A stretch of DNA of 64,000 bases from Collinsella tanakaei (GTDB lineage: Bacteria > Actinomycetota > Coriobacteriia > Coriobacteriales > Coriobacteriaceae): the NCBI RefSeq assembly GCF_030373545.1, contig NZ_JAUDCO010000002.1:1-64000 (forward strand), given 5' to 3'. How positions within the stretch are numbered: position 1 is the stretch's first letter; the number at the start of each line of letters is the position of its first letter. Below are positions 18,145 to 27,927 of this stretch, in pieces. A model generated the notes under the pieces. That model had not been told where the DNA came from. It worked only from the letters and a program-made list of their open reading frames with translations, and did not search any database. The translations under genes and the position numbers were made by a program.

Positions 18145-18166
18145 CCGCGGTTCTGCCGAACCGCGG
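18145..18166 (+). terminator. 9-bp hairpin just after nrdD
   Basis: CCGCGGTTC, a TGCC loop, then GAACCGCGG. It starts nine bases after the nrdD stop and has no following T-run, so it may be a partial terminator or an mRNA-stabilising hairpin between nrdD and nrdG. The remaining gap to 18409 holds one more weak stem near 18354-18390 and no gene. Confidence 0.45.
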
Positions 18167-18409
18167 GACTGAGTCGACGCTGCGCGGACATCTGGCGGGC
18201 GATCTGACCTTCACTCGTCGGGCATGGGCAAAAGCCCTATGCCCTCCTCGTTCAGGCCACCTCGCCTCGCCAGCTGCCCGCTCGCTGACTGAGTGCTCGT
18301 CCCGAAAGCTTTTTGTGCTGGAAACAGGGGTGGCTCCATGTTCCCGGTTCGTGGTGGCGCGCTTCTCCCGAGAAGGGAGCAGTGCGCCTTTGTGCAGGGA
18401 GGCTGACGC

Positions 18410-18991
18410 GTGAATTACGCTGAGATCAAGTATTCCGATATCGCCAACGGCGAGGGCGTGCGCACGACGCTGTTCGTCTCCGGTTGCACGCGCGGCTGCC
18501 CGGGATGCTTCAACTCCGGCGCCTGGAGCTTTTCGGCGGGCGAGCCCTTCACCTGCGAGGTCGCCGACCGGGTCATTGCGAGCCTCGAGCCCGCTTTTGT
18601 CGATGGGCTCACGCTGCTGGGCGGCGAGCCTATGGAGCCCCAGAACCAGGCGGGGCTCGTCGACTTCATCGAGCGCGTGCGCGAGCGGTTTCCGCGCGGA
18701 TGCGGCAAGACCATCTGGTGTTTCACCGGCGACACGCTCGACGAGCTCCTGCCCGGCGGGCGCCATCACACCGAGGTGACCGACCGGCTGCTCGATTGCA
18801 TCGACATCTTGGTCGACGGTCCGTGGGTGGAGGATCTCTACGACATCACGCTGCGTTTTCGCGGTTCGTCCAACCAGCGCCTCATCGACCTGAACGCCAC
18901 GCGCGCGCAGGCGGAAGAGCGGGGCGTGCCGCTTGACCAGGCGATTTGCCTGTGGCACGACGAAGAGGTGTACAGCACCCATTCGATGTGA
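18410..18991 (+). CDS. nrdG: Anaerobic ribonucleotide reductase activating protein
   Basis: A 193-residue radical-SAM enzyme that generates the glycyl radical on NrdD. The cluster motif is CTRGCPGC (CxxxCxxC, about residues 26-33), followed by the SAM-binding LLGGEPM. GTG at 18410 is the start, with AGGGAGG seven to eight bases before it. It lies directly downstream of nrdD, as is usual. Protein length is slightly above the 150-180 residues typical of the family. Confidence 0.95.
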   Translation: MNYAEIKYSDIANGEGVRTTLFVSGCTRGCPGCFNSGAWSFSAGEPFTCEVADRVIASLEPAFVDGLTLLGGEPMEPQNQAGLVDFIERVRERFPRGCGKTIWCFTGDTLDELLPGGRHHTEVTDRLLDCIDILVDGPWVEDLYDITLRFRGSSNQRLIDLNATRAQAEERGVPLDQAICLWHDEEVYSTHSM

Positions 18992-19085
18992 GGCGCCTGC
19001 CCGCCCCTTATGGCGGGCGTCTGCGATGGCAGGCGACATGCATGGTACGATAGCGGGCATATAACGCGTTTGTTCGGGAGGGTTC

Positions 19086-19646
19086 ATGGTCGATCAGGAA
19101 AAAGTTCAGCAGGCGGTGCGCCTGCTTCTCGAGGGCATCGGTGAGGATCCCGAACGCGACGGCCTTATCGATACGCCCGAGCGCGTGGCCCGCATGTACG
19201 CCGAGCTCGTATGCGGTATGGACCAAGATCCCTCGACGCATCTGTCCCGAACGTTCGAGATCGATTCAAACGATATGGTCGTGGAGCGGGGCATCACGTT
19301 CTACTCGCTGTGTGAGCATCATCTGCTGCCGTTTTACGGCACGGTGACCATCGGATACATCCCCTGCGGACGCGTGGCGGGTCTTTCCAAGCTCGCGCGC
19401 ACCGTCGAGGTGTTTGCGCGCCGCCTGCAGCTACAGGAGCGTCTGACCTCTCAGATCGCCGATGCGCTCATGAAGGAGCTCGGCTGCGCGGGCGTCATCG
19501 TGCATATCGAGGCAGAGCACATGTGCATGACCATGCGCGGCGTCCAGAAGCCGGGTACGGTCACGATAACCTGCGCCTGTCGCGGCGCCTTCGAGGACGA
19601 TCCATCGCTCGAGCGGCGCTTCTTCCAGATGCTGGGGCGGGCGTAG
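19086..19646 (+). CDS. folE: GTP cyclohydrolase I
   Basis: A 186-residue enzyme converting GTP to 7,8-dihydroneopterin triphosphate, the first step of folate synthesis. Zinc ligands are visible in [10 protein letters not shown] and in the later HMCMTMRG. The [16 protein letters not shown] segment is the family core. The last base of its TAG stop is the first base of the next gene's GTG, so the HD protein is translationally coupled. folB follows after that, making a short folate operon. Confidence 0.97.
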   Translation: MVDQEKVQQAVRLLLEGIGEDPERDGLIDTPERVARMYAELVCGMDQDPSTHLSRTFEIDSNDMVVERGITFYSLCEHHLLPFYGTVTIGYIPCGRVAGLSKLARTVEVFARRLQLQERLTSQIADALMKELGCAGVIVHIEAEHMCMTMRGVQKPGTVTITCACRGAFEDDPSLERRFFQMLGRA

Positions 19647-20161
19647 TGAAACGGGCGCCCGAGATGGCGCGCGTCGATGCCATCTGGCGCCATCCTCTGT
19701 ACCAAGAGCAGCTCATGCGCATCGAGGAGCTCGAGCGCGACCGCGTTTTCTGCCGACACGGCCTGACGCATCTGCTGGACGTGGCGCGCATCATGTGGAT
19801 GCTTGCGCTGGAGGAGGATGCGGCGGACGGGCTCTCCCGCGACGTGGTCTACGCTGCCGCCCTGCTGCACGATATCGGGCGCGCGGCGCAATACGAGATG
19901 AAAGAACCGCATGATATCGCCGGTGTTCGCATCGCGCGCGAGATTATGGGTACGGTAGATGACGGCCATGCATTCTCGCGTGAGGAGCAGGATCTGATCG
20001 CGGGCGCCATCGGCGCGCACCGTGATGGGATGGGCGCGGCAACGCCGCTTTCCCGCCTGCTGTATCGGGCCGACAAGCTGTCGAGACCCTGCTTCGCCTG
20101 CCCCGCCCGTCCGGAGTGCAACTGGCCTGAAGAGCAGCAGAACCTCACTATCTGCAGGTAA
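19646..20161 (+). CDS. HD domain phosphohydrolase in the folate operon
   Basis: A 171-residue HD-domain protein. Metal ligands are RHGLTHLLDVAR (first His), LLHDIGR (HD) and GAIGAHR (later His). The start GTG at 19646 overlaps the folE stop by one base; an ATG at 19664 is the alternative. Cys residues in CFACPARPEC near the C-terminus could bind a metal. Its position between folE and folB suggests a pterin phosphate hydrolase step, such as removing phosphate from dihydroneopterin triphosphate or monophosphate. That role is inferred from context only. Confidence 0.8.
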   Translation: MKRAPEMARVDAIWRHPLYQEQLMRIEELERDRVFCRHGLTHLLDVARIMWMLALEEDAADGLSRDVVYAAALLHDIGRAAQYEMKEPHDIAGVRIAREIMGTVDDGHAFSREEQDLIAGAIGAHRDGMGAATPLSRLLYRADKLSRPCFACPARPECNWPEEQQNLTICR

Positions 20162-20207
20162 CGGGAAACGGGCGCGGTCCCCTTTCCCACGAAGGAGACG
20201 ATTCGCC

Positions 20208-20702
20208 ATGGGCAAGAAGCATCAGAAGCATCTGCCGGAAAACGCCACGCCCGTCGAGGGCGCCGAGCTCGCGTGCCGCGAGACGGGGCTTCCCGCTACG
20301 CGCACCGCACTTGCGCGCGTGACGCACGATGACCTTTCGCGCGCCGACAAGATCCAGGTCGACGGCCTCGAGGTCTTTGCCAACCACGGAGTCTATGCGG
20401 AGGAGAACACGCTCGGCCAGAAGTTCGTCGTGTCGCTCACGCTCTACGCCGACCTGCATGCTGCCGGTCGACATGACGACCTCGCGGCGTCGATCGACTA
20501 CGGCAAGGTGTGCCACGACGTCGACGCGTATCTGCGCGAGCATACGTTCAAGCTCATCGAGGCGGCAGCGGAGGGCGTGGCCGCGCAGCTGCTGTCGCGC
20601 TACGACGCGCTGCTCGGCGTGCGCGTGCGCATCGAGAAGCCCTGGGCGCCCGTCGGTCTGCCGCTGCGCACCGTCGCCGTGGAGATCGAGCGCACGCGAT
20701 AA
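20208..20702 (+). CDS. folB: Dihydroneopterin aldolase with N-terminal extension
   Basis: A 164-residue protein. Residues 48-164 form the FolB fold: VDGLEVFANHGVYAEENTLG with the conserved Asn-His-Gly, then DYGKVCHDV and VRIEKPWAP, where the Lys is catalytic. It cleaves dihydroneopterin to 6-hydroxymethyl-dihydropterin. The ATG at 20208 follows GAAGGAG. About 45 residues precede the catalytic domain, unlike the roughly 120-residue typical enzyme. folK and folP are not in this window. Confidence 0.93.
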   Translation: MGKKHQKHLPENATPVEGAELACRETGLPATRTALARVTHDDLSRADKIQVDGLEVFANHGVYAEENTLGQKFVVSLTLYADLHAAGRHDDLAASIDYGKVCHDVDAYLREHTFKLIEAAAEGVAAQLLSRYDALLGVRVRIEKPWAPVGLPLRTVAVEIERTR

Positions 20703-20722
20703 GCGACAAGATGTGGTCGGGT

Positions 20723-21493
20723 TCAAGTTTGTCGGGGTGGCGCCGCGGCGTTCGCGACGTCGCAAGCGCTGCGCTTGAGGAGCGCCGACATCGTGCGATT
20801 GTGCGGGCAGTAGATGTCCAGCAGCATATGGAACCGTGCGTTGTGGCTGGGCTCCATCAGGTGCGTGAGCTCGTGCGCGACGACGAACTCCAGGCATGCG
20901 CGGGGGTAGGCGGCGAGATTTGTGTTGATGCGGATGGCGCGTGTCGCGGGCGTGCAGGAGCCCCAGCGGGTCTTCATGCGGCGCAGGCTCCATCGGCTTG
21001 CGCTCACGCCCATGGCCGTCTCGGCGCGTGCGCTCACTTCGGGTAGCGCGCGTGCAAGCTCGCGACGGTACAGCTCATCGACGAGAAGGTCGTATTCCTC
21101 CGCGGAAAGGGGGGAGAGCCTGTCGCGCTCGACGGGGGCCGGCGCACCGAATGTCGAGGGCTTGGCCGCCGCACCAAAGCGGATGCCGGCGCGCTCGAGG
21201 GCGTCGGATAGCGGGATCAATGTCCCCCAGAGCGGGACGGTCGCAAGGTCTTGGGGGCGCTGCGGGCGCTGGCCGGTGTCCTCCCGCTGTCGTATTCGCT
21301 TCAGTATCCATGTCGCCTTTGCGTCCAGAAACGCTTGGGCCGCCACCAAGCTCGTACGGGCGGGAATGCTCAGCGCCACGCTTCCGTCGCTGCGGATGCG
21401 CAGGTTGAGGTTGCGCACACGCTTGCGCGAGACGGCGACGGGGATCCTTCTGCCGTCTGCTTCGACAAAAAGCGTATGGGTTGTTCCGACCAA
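20723..21493 (-). CDS. YgjP-like (DUF45/M48) metallopeptidase
   Basis: A 256-residue protein of the YgjP/DUF45 family. The zinc site is HELTHLMEPSHNARF (HExxH with a third His), near residue 210, and the WGSC motif precedes it. The start is TTG at 21493, six bases after AAGGAG. Family members are putative zinc peptidases or SprT-like proteins; substrates are not established. It is convergent with folB. Confidence 0.9.
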   Translation of the reverse strand: MVGTTHTLFVEADGRRIPVAVSRKRVRNLNLRIRSDGSVALSIPARTSLVAAQAFLDAKATWILKRIRQREDTGQRPQRPQDLATVPLWGTLIPLSDALERAGIRFGAAAKPSTFGAPAPVERDRLSPLSAEEYDLLVDELYRRELARALPEVSARAETAMGVSASRWSLRRMKTRWGSCTPATRAIRINTNLAAYPRACLEFVVAHELTHLMEPSHNARFHMLLDIYCPHNRTMSALLKRSACDVANAAAPPRQT

Positions 21494-21730
21494 GATGGCT
21501 CCTTACGGGGACGTGCGCATGAATACCGGCACAACGCTCCCGATTGTAGGGTATCCGCATGGACGGCTCGTGCGTGCGGCGTGAATTCTCGATGATGCCG
21601 CAGGCGATTGCAGAGGTCAGGCCGGCGCTGTCGGGCGCACGGGAGCAGGTCGCAAGTCCGGCTCGCTATAATGATGGGCCACAGCAAGCGCGACCCCTCG
21701 TGTCGCCCGACCAGAAGGAGCACGCATCCC

Positions 21731-22798
21731 ATGATCAAGGTTGCCGTCCTCTTCGGTGGCATCTCCACCGAGCACGATATCTCCCTCAAATCCGCCGACA
21801 ACGTTATCGCCCAGCTTCCGCGCGACCGCTTCGAGCCGGTGCTCATCGGCATCGACCGCGAGGGCGCTTGGTTCCACTACACCGGCGATGTCGCCGATAT
21901 CGTCACCGGCGCCTGGGAGGAGCACGACATCAACCCGGTGGTCCTCATCCCGGGCCGTGGCGACGCCGACGCGCGCGGCGGCATGCTCGAGCTCGTGGGA
22001 GACGAGTTCGCCGAGCTCGACGTGGACATCGCCCTGCCCGTGCTGCATGGCCAGGGCGGCGAGGACGGCACCGTACAGGGTACGCTCGAGGCTTGCGGCA
22101 TTCCATATGTGGGGTGCGGCGTGCTCGCGTCCGCGGTGTGCATGGACAAGGATGCCTCGCATCGTCTTGCCGCTGCCGCCGGCGTGCGCTCGCCCCAGTG
22201 CGAGGTGCTCTACCGCGGTGCGAGCGACGAGGCGTGCCTCGCCGTGGTCGAGAAGTGCGGCGGATACCCCGTGTTCGTCAAGCCCGCACGCGGCGGGTCG
22301 TCCATCGGTGTGTCCAAAGCGGCCGACGAGGCTGCCTACCGCGAGGCGCTCGACGCCGCGTTCGCCCTGGACGAGAAGGTCGCCGTCGAGGAAGCCATCA
22401 CCGGCGTCGAGGTCGGCTGCGCCATCATGGGCGACGCGATCCACGGCACCAAGATGGGCGAGGTCGACGAGATCGTCATCACCGGCGACGGCTTCTTCCG
22501 CATCCATCTCGAGAAGGATCCCGGCGCCAACACCGAGCTGCGCTGCCCGGCGGAGCTTCCCGCCGACGTCATGGCGCGCGTGCGCGAGGCGGGTCGCACC
22601 GTGTACGAGGCGCTCGGGTGCTCCGGTTTCGCCCGCGTCGACCTGTTCGTGACGCCCGAGGGCGAGGTCGTGTTCAACGAGGTCAATTCCACGCCGGGTA
22701 TGACCTACTACTCGCGCTTCCCGCAGATGATGCGCGTTGCCGGCCATGAGCTGGGCGAGGTGCTCGCCGAGCTCATCGACACCGAGATGGAGAACTAG
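21731..22798 (+). CDS. D-alanine--D-alanine/D-lactate ligase, Van-type
   Basis: A 355-residue ATP-grasp ligase that joins D-Ala to a second residue for peptidoglycan. Motifs are LFGGISTEHD, LHGQGGEDGTVQG, CMDKD, FVKPARGGSSIGV and FNEVNSTPG. Lys20, in DISLKSA, and His259, in FFRIHLEK, occupy the positions of VanA Lys22 and His244, which favour D-lactate as second substrate. Typical Ddl enzymes have Tyr in the omega loop. The overall layout also resembles VanG-type ligases. No vanH, vanX or sensor genes are adjacent. The ATG at 21731 follows AAGGAG. Confidence 0.9.
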   Translation: MIKVAVLFGGISTEHDISLKSADNVIAQLPRDRFEPVLIGIDREGAWFHYTGDVADIVTGAWEEHDINPVVLIPGRGDADARGGMLELVGDEFAELDVDIALPVLHGQGGEDGTVQGTLEACGIPYVGCGVLASAVCMDKDASHRLAAAAGVRSPQCEVLYRGASDEACLAVVEKCGGYPVFVKPARGGSSIGVSKAADEAAYREALDAAFALDEKVAVEEAITGVEVGCAIMGDAIHGTKMGEVDEIVITGDGFFRIHLEKDPGANTELRCPAELPADVMARVREAGRTVYEALGCSGFARVDLFVTPEGEVVFNEVNSTPGMTYYSRFPQMMRVAGHELGEVLAELIDTEMEN

Positions 22799-22902
22799 AG
22801 GGCCTGTCGCCCGTTTGCCCGCGCATCGCGCGCGGGGGTATAGTGACCACCATGTGCTCGCGTCCAGACGGGGTGCGAGCGGCTACAGAAACGAGGATGT
22901 AC

Positions 22903-23331
22903 ATGTCCAACGATGGCAAGAAGGTTCGCGCCCACTACCGCGGCACGCTCGACGACGGCACGCAGTTTGACAGCAGCTACGATCGCGGTGAGCCCATTGA
23001 GTTCACCTGCGGCGCCCATCAGATGATCGCCGGCTTTGACGCGGCGGTCATGGAGATGGAGGTGGGCGAGAAGAAGACCGTCCATATTCCCGCTGATCAG
23101 GCGTATGGCCAGCACCGCAAGGAGCTGGTGTTCCGCATCCCCGCCGAGCAGGTTCCCAACATCGACCAGGTTCACACTGGTGACCACGTGTTCCTGTCCG
23201 GCCCCGCGGGCCAGCCGATCCCCGCGGTCGTGCTCGAGGTGCTGCCCGAGGGCGTCGTGATCGACGCCAACCACGAGATGGCCGGCAAGGACCTCAACTT
23301 CGAGATCGAGCTCGTCGAGGTGCTCGACTAA
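22903..23331 (+). CDS. FKBP-type peptidyl-prolyl isomerase, SlyD-like
   Basis: A 142-residue protein with an FKBP core split by an insert-in-flap domain: VRAHYRGTLDDGTQFDSSYDRGEPIEF, then IAGFDAAVMEMEVGEKKTVHIPADQAYG, then the insert and a final strand. It catalyses proline isomerisation and probably has chaperone activity. Unlike SlyD of E. coli it lacks a His-rich metal-binding tail. The start ATG at 22903 follows GAGGA. A terminator-like hairpin lies downstream. Confidence 0.9.
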   Translation: MSNDGKKVRAHYRGTLDDGTQFDSSYDRGEPIEFTCGAHQMIAGFDAAVMEMEVGEKKTVHIPADQAYGQHRKELVFRIPAEQVPNIDQVHTGDHVFLSGPAGQPIPAVVLEVLPEGVVIDANHEMAGKDLNFEIELVEVLD

Positions 23332-23368
23332 CGCTGGGCAAACAGAGCGCGAAGCGCTCCCACACAAA

Positions 23369-23394
23369 GAGGGCGAGCCGAAAGGCTCGCCCTC
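23369..23394. terminator. 11-bp GC hairpin with GAAA tetraloop after the SlyD gene
   Basis: GAGGGCGAGCC, GAAA, GGCTCGCCCTC. It lies 38 bp after the SlyD-like stop. The flanking AT-rich bases are short on both sides, so termination could work weakly in either direction between these convergent genes. Confidence 0.65.
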
Positions 23395-23451
23395 GCCATA
23401 TTTAACCCGCCAGCTCGTCCGGTGGATGCCGATGGCGTGTGGGATAACGCA

Positions 23452-23534
23452 GGATGCCCCACCGCATCCCCCTGCGCGCGCATTCCGCAGGCGAAGCCGA
23501 GGACGCGCGCGCAGGGGGATGCGGTGGGGCATCC
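23452..23534. repeat. Perfect 29-bp inverted repeat hairpin between convergent genes
   Basis: Arms 23452-23480 and 23506-23534 are exact complements (GGATGCCCCACCGCATCC and 11 further bases), separated by 25 nt. The structure ends eight bases before the reverse-strand ATPase gene's stop codon. Such a long GC-rich stem exceeds what a terminator needs. See the related hairpins at 10717, 26299, 39962 and 61815. Confidence 0.8.
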
Positions 23535-23541
23535 GGTGGGA

Positions 23542-25452
<1,911 letters not shown>

Positions 25453-25517
25453 GGTTCGATCACCTGGGTGTTCTATACTCGATGGGTCAACGGTATGAGA
25501 TGTGCCGGTTGATTCGA

Positions 25518-25551
25518 AGCCGCCCGCGCCTGCCCGCGCGGGCGGCTTTTT
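25518..25551. terminator. 12-bp GC hairpin between HMA and ATPase genes
   Basis: AGCCGCCCGCGC, CTGCCC, GCGCGGGCGGCT, followed by a T-run on the plus strand only. On the coding (minus) strand the hairpin has no trailing U-run, so it may attenuate transcription into the ATPase gene only partly, or stop antisense transcription. Confidence 0.55.
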
Positions 25552-25566
25552 GCTGCGCGACGCCGA

Positions 25567-25785
25567 CTAGCGCAGAATCTCGCAGTCGGGTTCGATGTCA
25601 GCGGTGAGCTTGACTACGCGCTCAAGCACCTCATCGAAGCGGTCATCGGCGGCGGTGAGCGTGAGCTTCTGGGTCATGAAGTTGACGCTGGCGCGCTCGA
25701 CGCCGTCGAGCTTGCAGATGGCGTCTTCGAGCTTCTGGGCGCAGTTGGCGCAATCGATCTCGTCGAGCTTGAATGACTTACGCAT
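25567..25785 (-). CDS. Stand-alone HMA heavy-metal-binding peptide
   Basis: A 72-residue ferredoxin-like metal-binding domain with the motif DCANCAQKLED (CxxC), close to the SxCANC form of zinc/cadmium ATPases. It lies between the ArsR sensor and the P1B ATPase and probably delivers metal to that pump, or is its detached N-terminal domain. The ATG follows AAAGGAA. Confidence 0.9.
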   Translation of the reverse strand: MRKSFKLDEIDCANCAQKLEDAICKLDGVERASVNFMTQKLTLTAADDRFDEVLERVVKLTADIEPDCEILR

Positions 25786-25806
25786 GGTGGTTCCTTTCTG
25801 TATTTG

Positions 25807-26184
25807 CTATTCGCAGATGTGGCTCATGCCCTGGTTGAGCATGGTGTAGACGTGGTCGTCGGCGAGCGAGTAGTTGATGTTGCGGCCGTCGCGGCGAAAC
25901 TTCACCAAGTGCGACTGCTTCAAGATGCGCAGCTGGTGGGAGACCGCCGACTGCGAGGTCGAAGTGGCCTCGGCGATATCGGCCACGCACAGCTCGCGGC
26001 CCATGAGGGCGTAGAGGATCTTGATGCGTGTGGTGTCGGAGAACACCTTGAACAGGTCCGCCAGGTCGTAGAGGAGTTCCTCGTCGGGGAGGTCCTCAGG
26101 CAAGCAGGTGGTTGCGAGCTGCTCCGGCTCATGGGTTGTGCCGGCAGCTTGCTTCTCATCCGCATGTCTCTGAGAAGAGCTCAT
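25807..26184 (-). CDS. ArsR/SmtB family metal-sensing repressor
   Basis: A 125-residue winged-helix repressor. The recognition region is STSQSAVSHQLRILK. It has the ELCVADIAE Cys of alpha3N-type sensors and a C-terminal DDHVYTMLNQGMSHICE, which supplies the alpha5 zinc ligands (Asp, His, His, Glu). It is therefore a zinc/cadmium sensor like SmtB, CzrA or CadC. It is the first gene of the operon with the HMA peptide and ATPase. Two matching operators lie immediately upstream. Confidence 0.93.
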   Translation of the reverse strand: MSSSQRHADEKQAAGTTHEPEQLATTCLPEDLPDEELLYDLADLFKVFSDTTRIKILYALMGRELCVADIAEATSTSQSAVSHQLRILKQSHLVKFRRDGRNINYSLADDHVYTMLNQGMSHICE

Positions 26185-26201
26185 GGAAGTCTCCTTTCTT
26201 C

Positions 26202-26258
26202 ATATGAGCAATCGTTCATATTTCTATCGACTCTGATTATATGAGCGTCTGTTCATAT
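26202..26258. promoter_or_regulatory. Two ArsR operators, ATATGAGC-N4-GTTCATAT
   Basis: Two 20-mers share the same palindrome: ATATGAGCAATCGTTCATAT (26202-26221) and ATATGAGCGTCTGTTCATAT (26239-26258). They start 37 bp apart directly upstream of the arsR-like gene. The geometry matches known SmtB/ArsR sites. Metal binding should release the repressor and induce the operon. Confidence 0.8.
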
Positions 26259-26298
26259 GTCAATGGTTTTCTGGCTGTATTTCGCCGGGCGGTAGGGA

Positions 26299-26464
26299 CA
26301 ACTTGCTAGATTTGCACTTTTCGGGGGTTTCGGAGGGCATTGAAGGCACGTCCGGTTGCTGAGCATTGCCCGCAACTCATCTACCTGCCATTTTGCAAAT
26401 GGCCAAATCAGTCAATTACGCAGTCCTCTTCGAAACCCCCGAAAAGTGCAAATCTAGCAAGTTG
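26299..26464. repeat. Perfect 34-bp inverted repeat with 98-nt loop
   Basis: Arms 26299-26332 (CAACTTGCTAGATTTGCAC then TTTTCGGGGGTTTCG) and 26431-26464 are exact complements. The element is 166 bp long and lies between two reverse-strand genes, 12 bp beyond the stop of the nuclease-like gene. The loop holds no gene. Its AT-rich arms differ from the GC-rich hairpins elsewhere and are closest to the arms at 61815-61977 (TTGCAGATTTTTC). Confidence 0.85.
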
Positions 26465-26476
26465 AGTTCTCTCGAA

Positions 26477-27676
26477 TCATTCCCATTCATATCCGGGGCC
26501 GTCCTCATTGGGTTTTCCATCCGGTTGTTCGGGCGCATTGTCATTCGAACGGTCCTCCGGCGGGATATCGTCGAAGTCCTCCCACTCGGGCGGCAGCTCC
26601 TGGTTGATATCCATTTCATCGGTAGGAATCTCATCAATGTATGGATCGGATTCGTCGGAGATGCATCCTGCGTTCTCGTTCGGGCTGTCGTCTTCCGAGC
26701 TCAACCAGCGGCGCAACACGAACTTGCGGAGCTGCTCCTGTCGTTTATCGAAATCTTCCGGTAGATGCGCCGGTCCGATGCCAGCTCTTCTGCGCACGGA
26801 TACCATGATCCTCTTAAAAGCCTCGGCATCGAAAAGCGACTGCCTCCGGAATGTGACGAGCTGATACCCCATGGCGTCAAGGGCGTTTTTGCGCTCCTCG
26901 TCAATGGGCTCGGCGTCCTCGCTTTCGTGAATCCGTCCGTTGTACTCGACATCGAGGCGCGCCCGTTTGATATAGATGTCAAAGTAAAAATAAGCTCGCC
27001 GCGTGACTTTTCTCGCTGCGTCGCTGACGCGGACGAAATAGTTCAGTTCGATGTCGCGGATGGAGAGGCCTCCGCAAGATTTGGGCAAAACGAAGAGCAG
27101 CGCGAGGGCGGTTTCCATGGGCGAGCGCGCGCCATCGCGTGTAAAACGAACGGCCCGACGGGCGAGCCGCAGTCCATGTTCATGCTTTTGACGAGAGAAG
27201 TATTCCCTGAGGAGCTGGACGGAAGTGAGAGGCGGCCGCGTTTGATACGAATCGTCGTCAACGAGTGGAAGGGCGTAGTCCGAGCAGATTTCGTAATAGT
27301 ATTCGACAAGTTCTTCGAGATCCATTTGACAAGCAGCCTGAAGTGCACACAAACGGATGTCTACGACATAAAGACCGTCGCCAAGATACACAAGATCGCT
27401 GATGGGAATGGGTTTTCCGTGCAGGTGAACGCGCGCGCCGTTAAGGTTTCTGCAATTGTTGGGTTCCGTAACGGTGAATTCGAGGGTGCTGACGGATTCT
27501 TCATCCAGTCCCCGTGTCATGAGTTTGGTGCGGATGGCTGCCAGGTCGTTCTTGCTCGGAGCGGAGCCCCGAATCGCAGCGATTCCTTTGTGTAGAAGCT
27601 CGGGCTTCAGGGCGTCGCGCGGTAAGCGGTGGATTAGGCGCGCGGTGCTATGTGAGAGGATGAGCATCTTGGTCAT
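26477..27676 (-). CDS. Predicted PD-(D/E)XK (DUF559/Vsr-like) nuclease-fold protein
   Basis: A 399-residue protein without a clear named family. Around residues 245-300 it has FDIYIKRARLDVEYNGRIHE, then DEERKNALDAMGYQLVTFRR, the pattern of DUF559/Vsr-like endonucleases in the PD-(D/E)XK superfamily; an earlier SPMETALAL may supply the first acidic residue. The last 60 residues are very acidic and low-complexity. Similar proteins sit in AbiEi-type and defence contexts in actinobacteria. Base composition is less GC-rich than the neighbours. The start at 27676 is uncertain, and the Met three codons on is an alternative. Function is inferred from the fold only. Confidence 0.6.
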   Translation of the reverse strand: MTKMLILSHSTARLIHRLPRDALKPELLHKGIAAIRGSAPSKNDLAAIRTKLMTRGLDEESVSTLEFTVTEPNNCRNLNGARVHLHGKPIPISDLVYLGDGLYVVDIRLCALQAACQMDLEELVEYYYEICSDYALPLVDDDSYQTRPPLTSVQLLREYFSRQKHEHGLRLARRAVRFTRDGARSPMETALALLFVLPKSCGGLSIRDIELNYFVRVSDAARKVTRRAYFYFDIYIKRARLDVEYNGRIHESEDAEPIDEERKNALDAMGYQLVTFRRQSLFDAEAFKRIMVSVRRRAGIGPAHLPEDFDKRQEQLRKFVLRRWLSSEDDSPNENAGCISDESDPYIDEIPTDEMDINQELPPEWEDFDDIPPEDRSNDNAPEQPDGKPNEDGPGYEWE

Positions 27677-27927
27677 ATGATGAGTATTGATGAGTCCTTA
27701 ATATATAGCAAGAGAAAAACTAATTCATATTATCTAACAACTATCAAACAGAAATAAAGCAGGATGACAGAGTCATTTCTTCTGTGCGGCAAGTCGAATA
27801 TCACTGTAGGAGAGGAGAGTCGTTGATAGCCAGAGAGTGCGTGCAATTCTGAAAATATTTAACGATAGTCATTAAAGATTTGGGTATACTGAAGCTACCG
27901 AGGAACCCGTGGAGATCGGAGGCTCCC

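Noticed and set aside
15887-19087. A reverse-strand open frame of more than 1000 codons opposite nrdD and nrdG
   Set aside because: It is the complement of two well-identified genes. Its amino acids are a GC-driven mix without domains and it has no ribosome site. It is an antisense artefact of high GC content.
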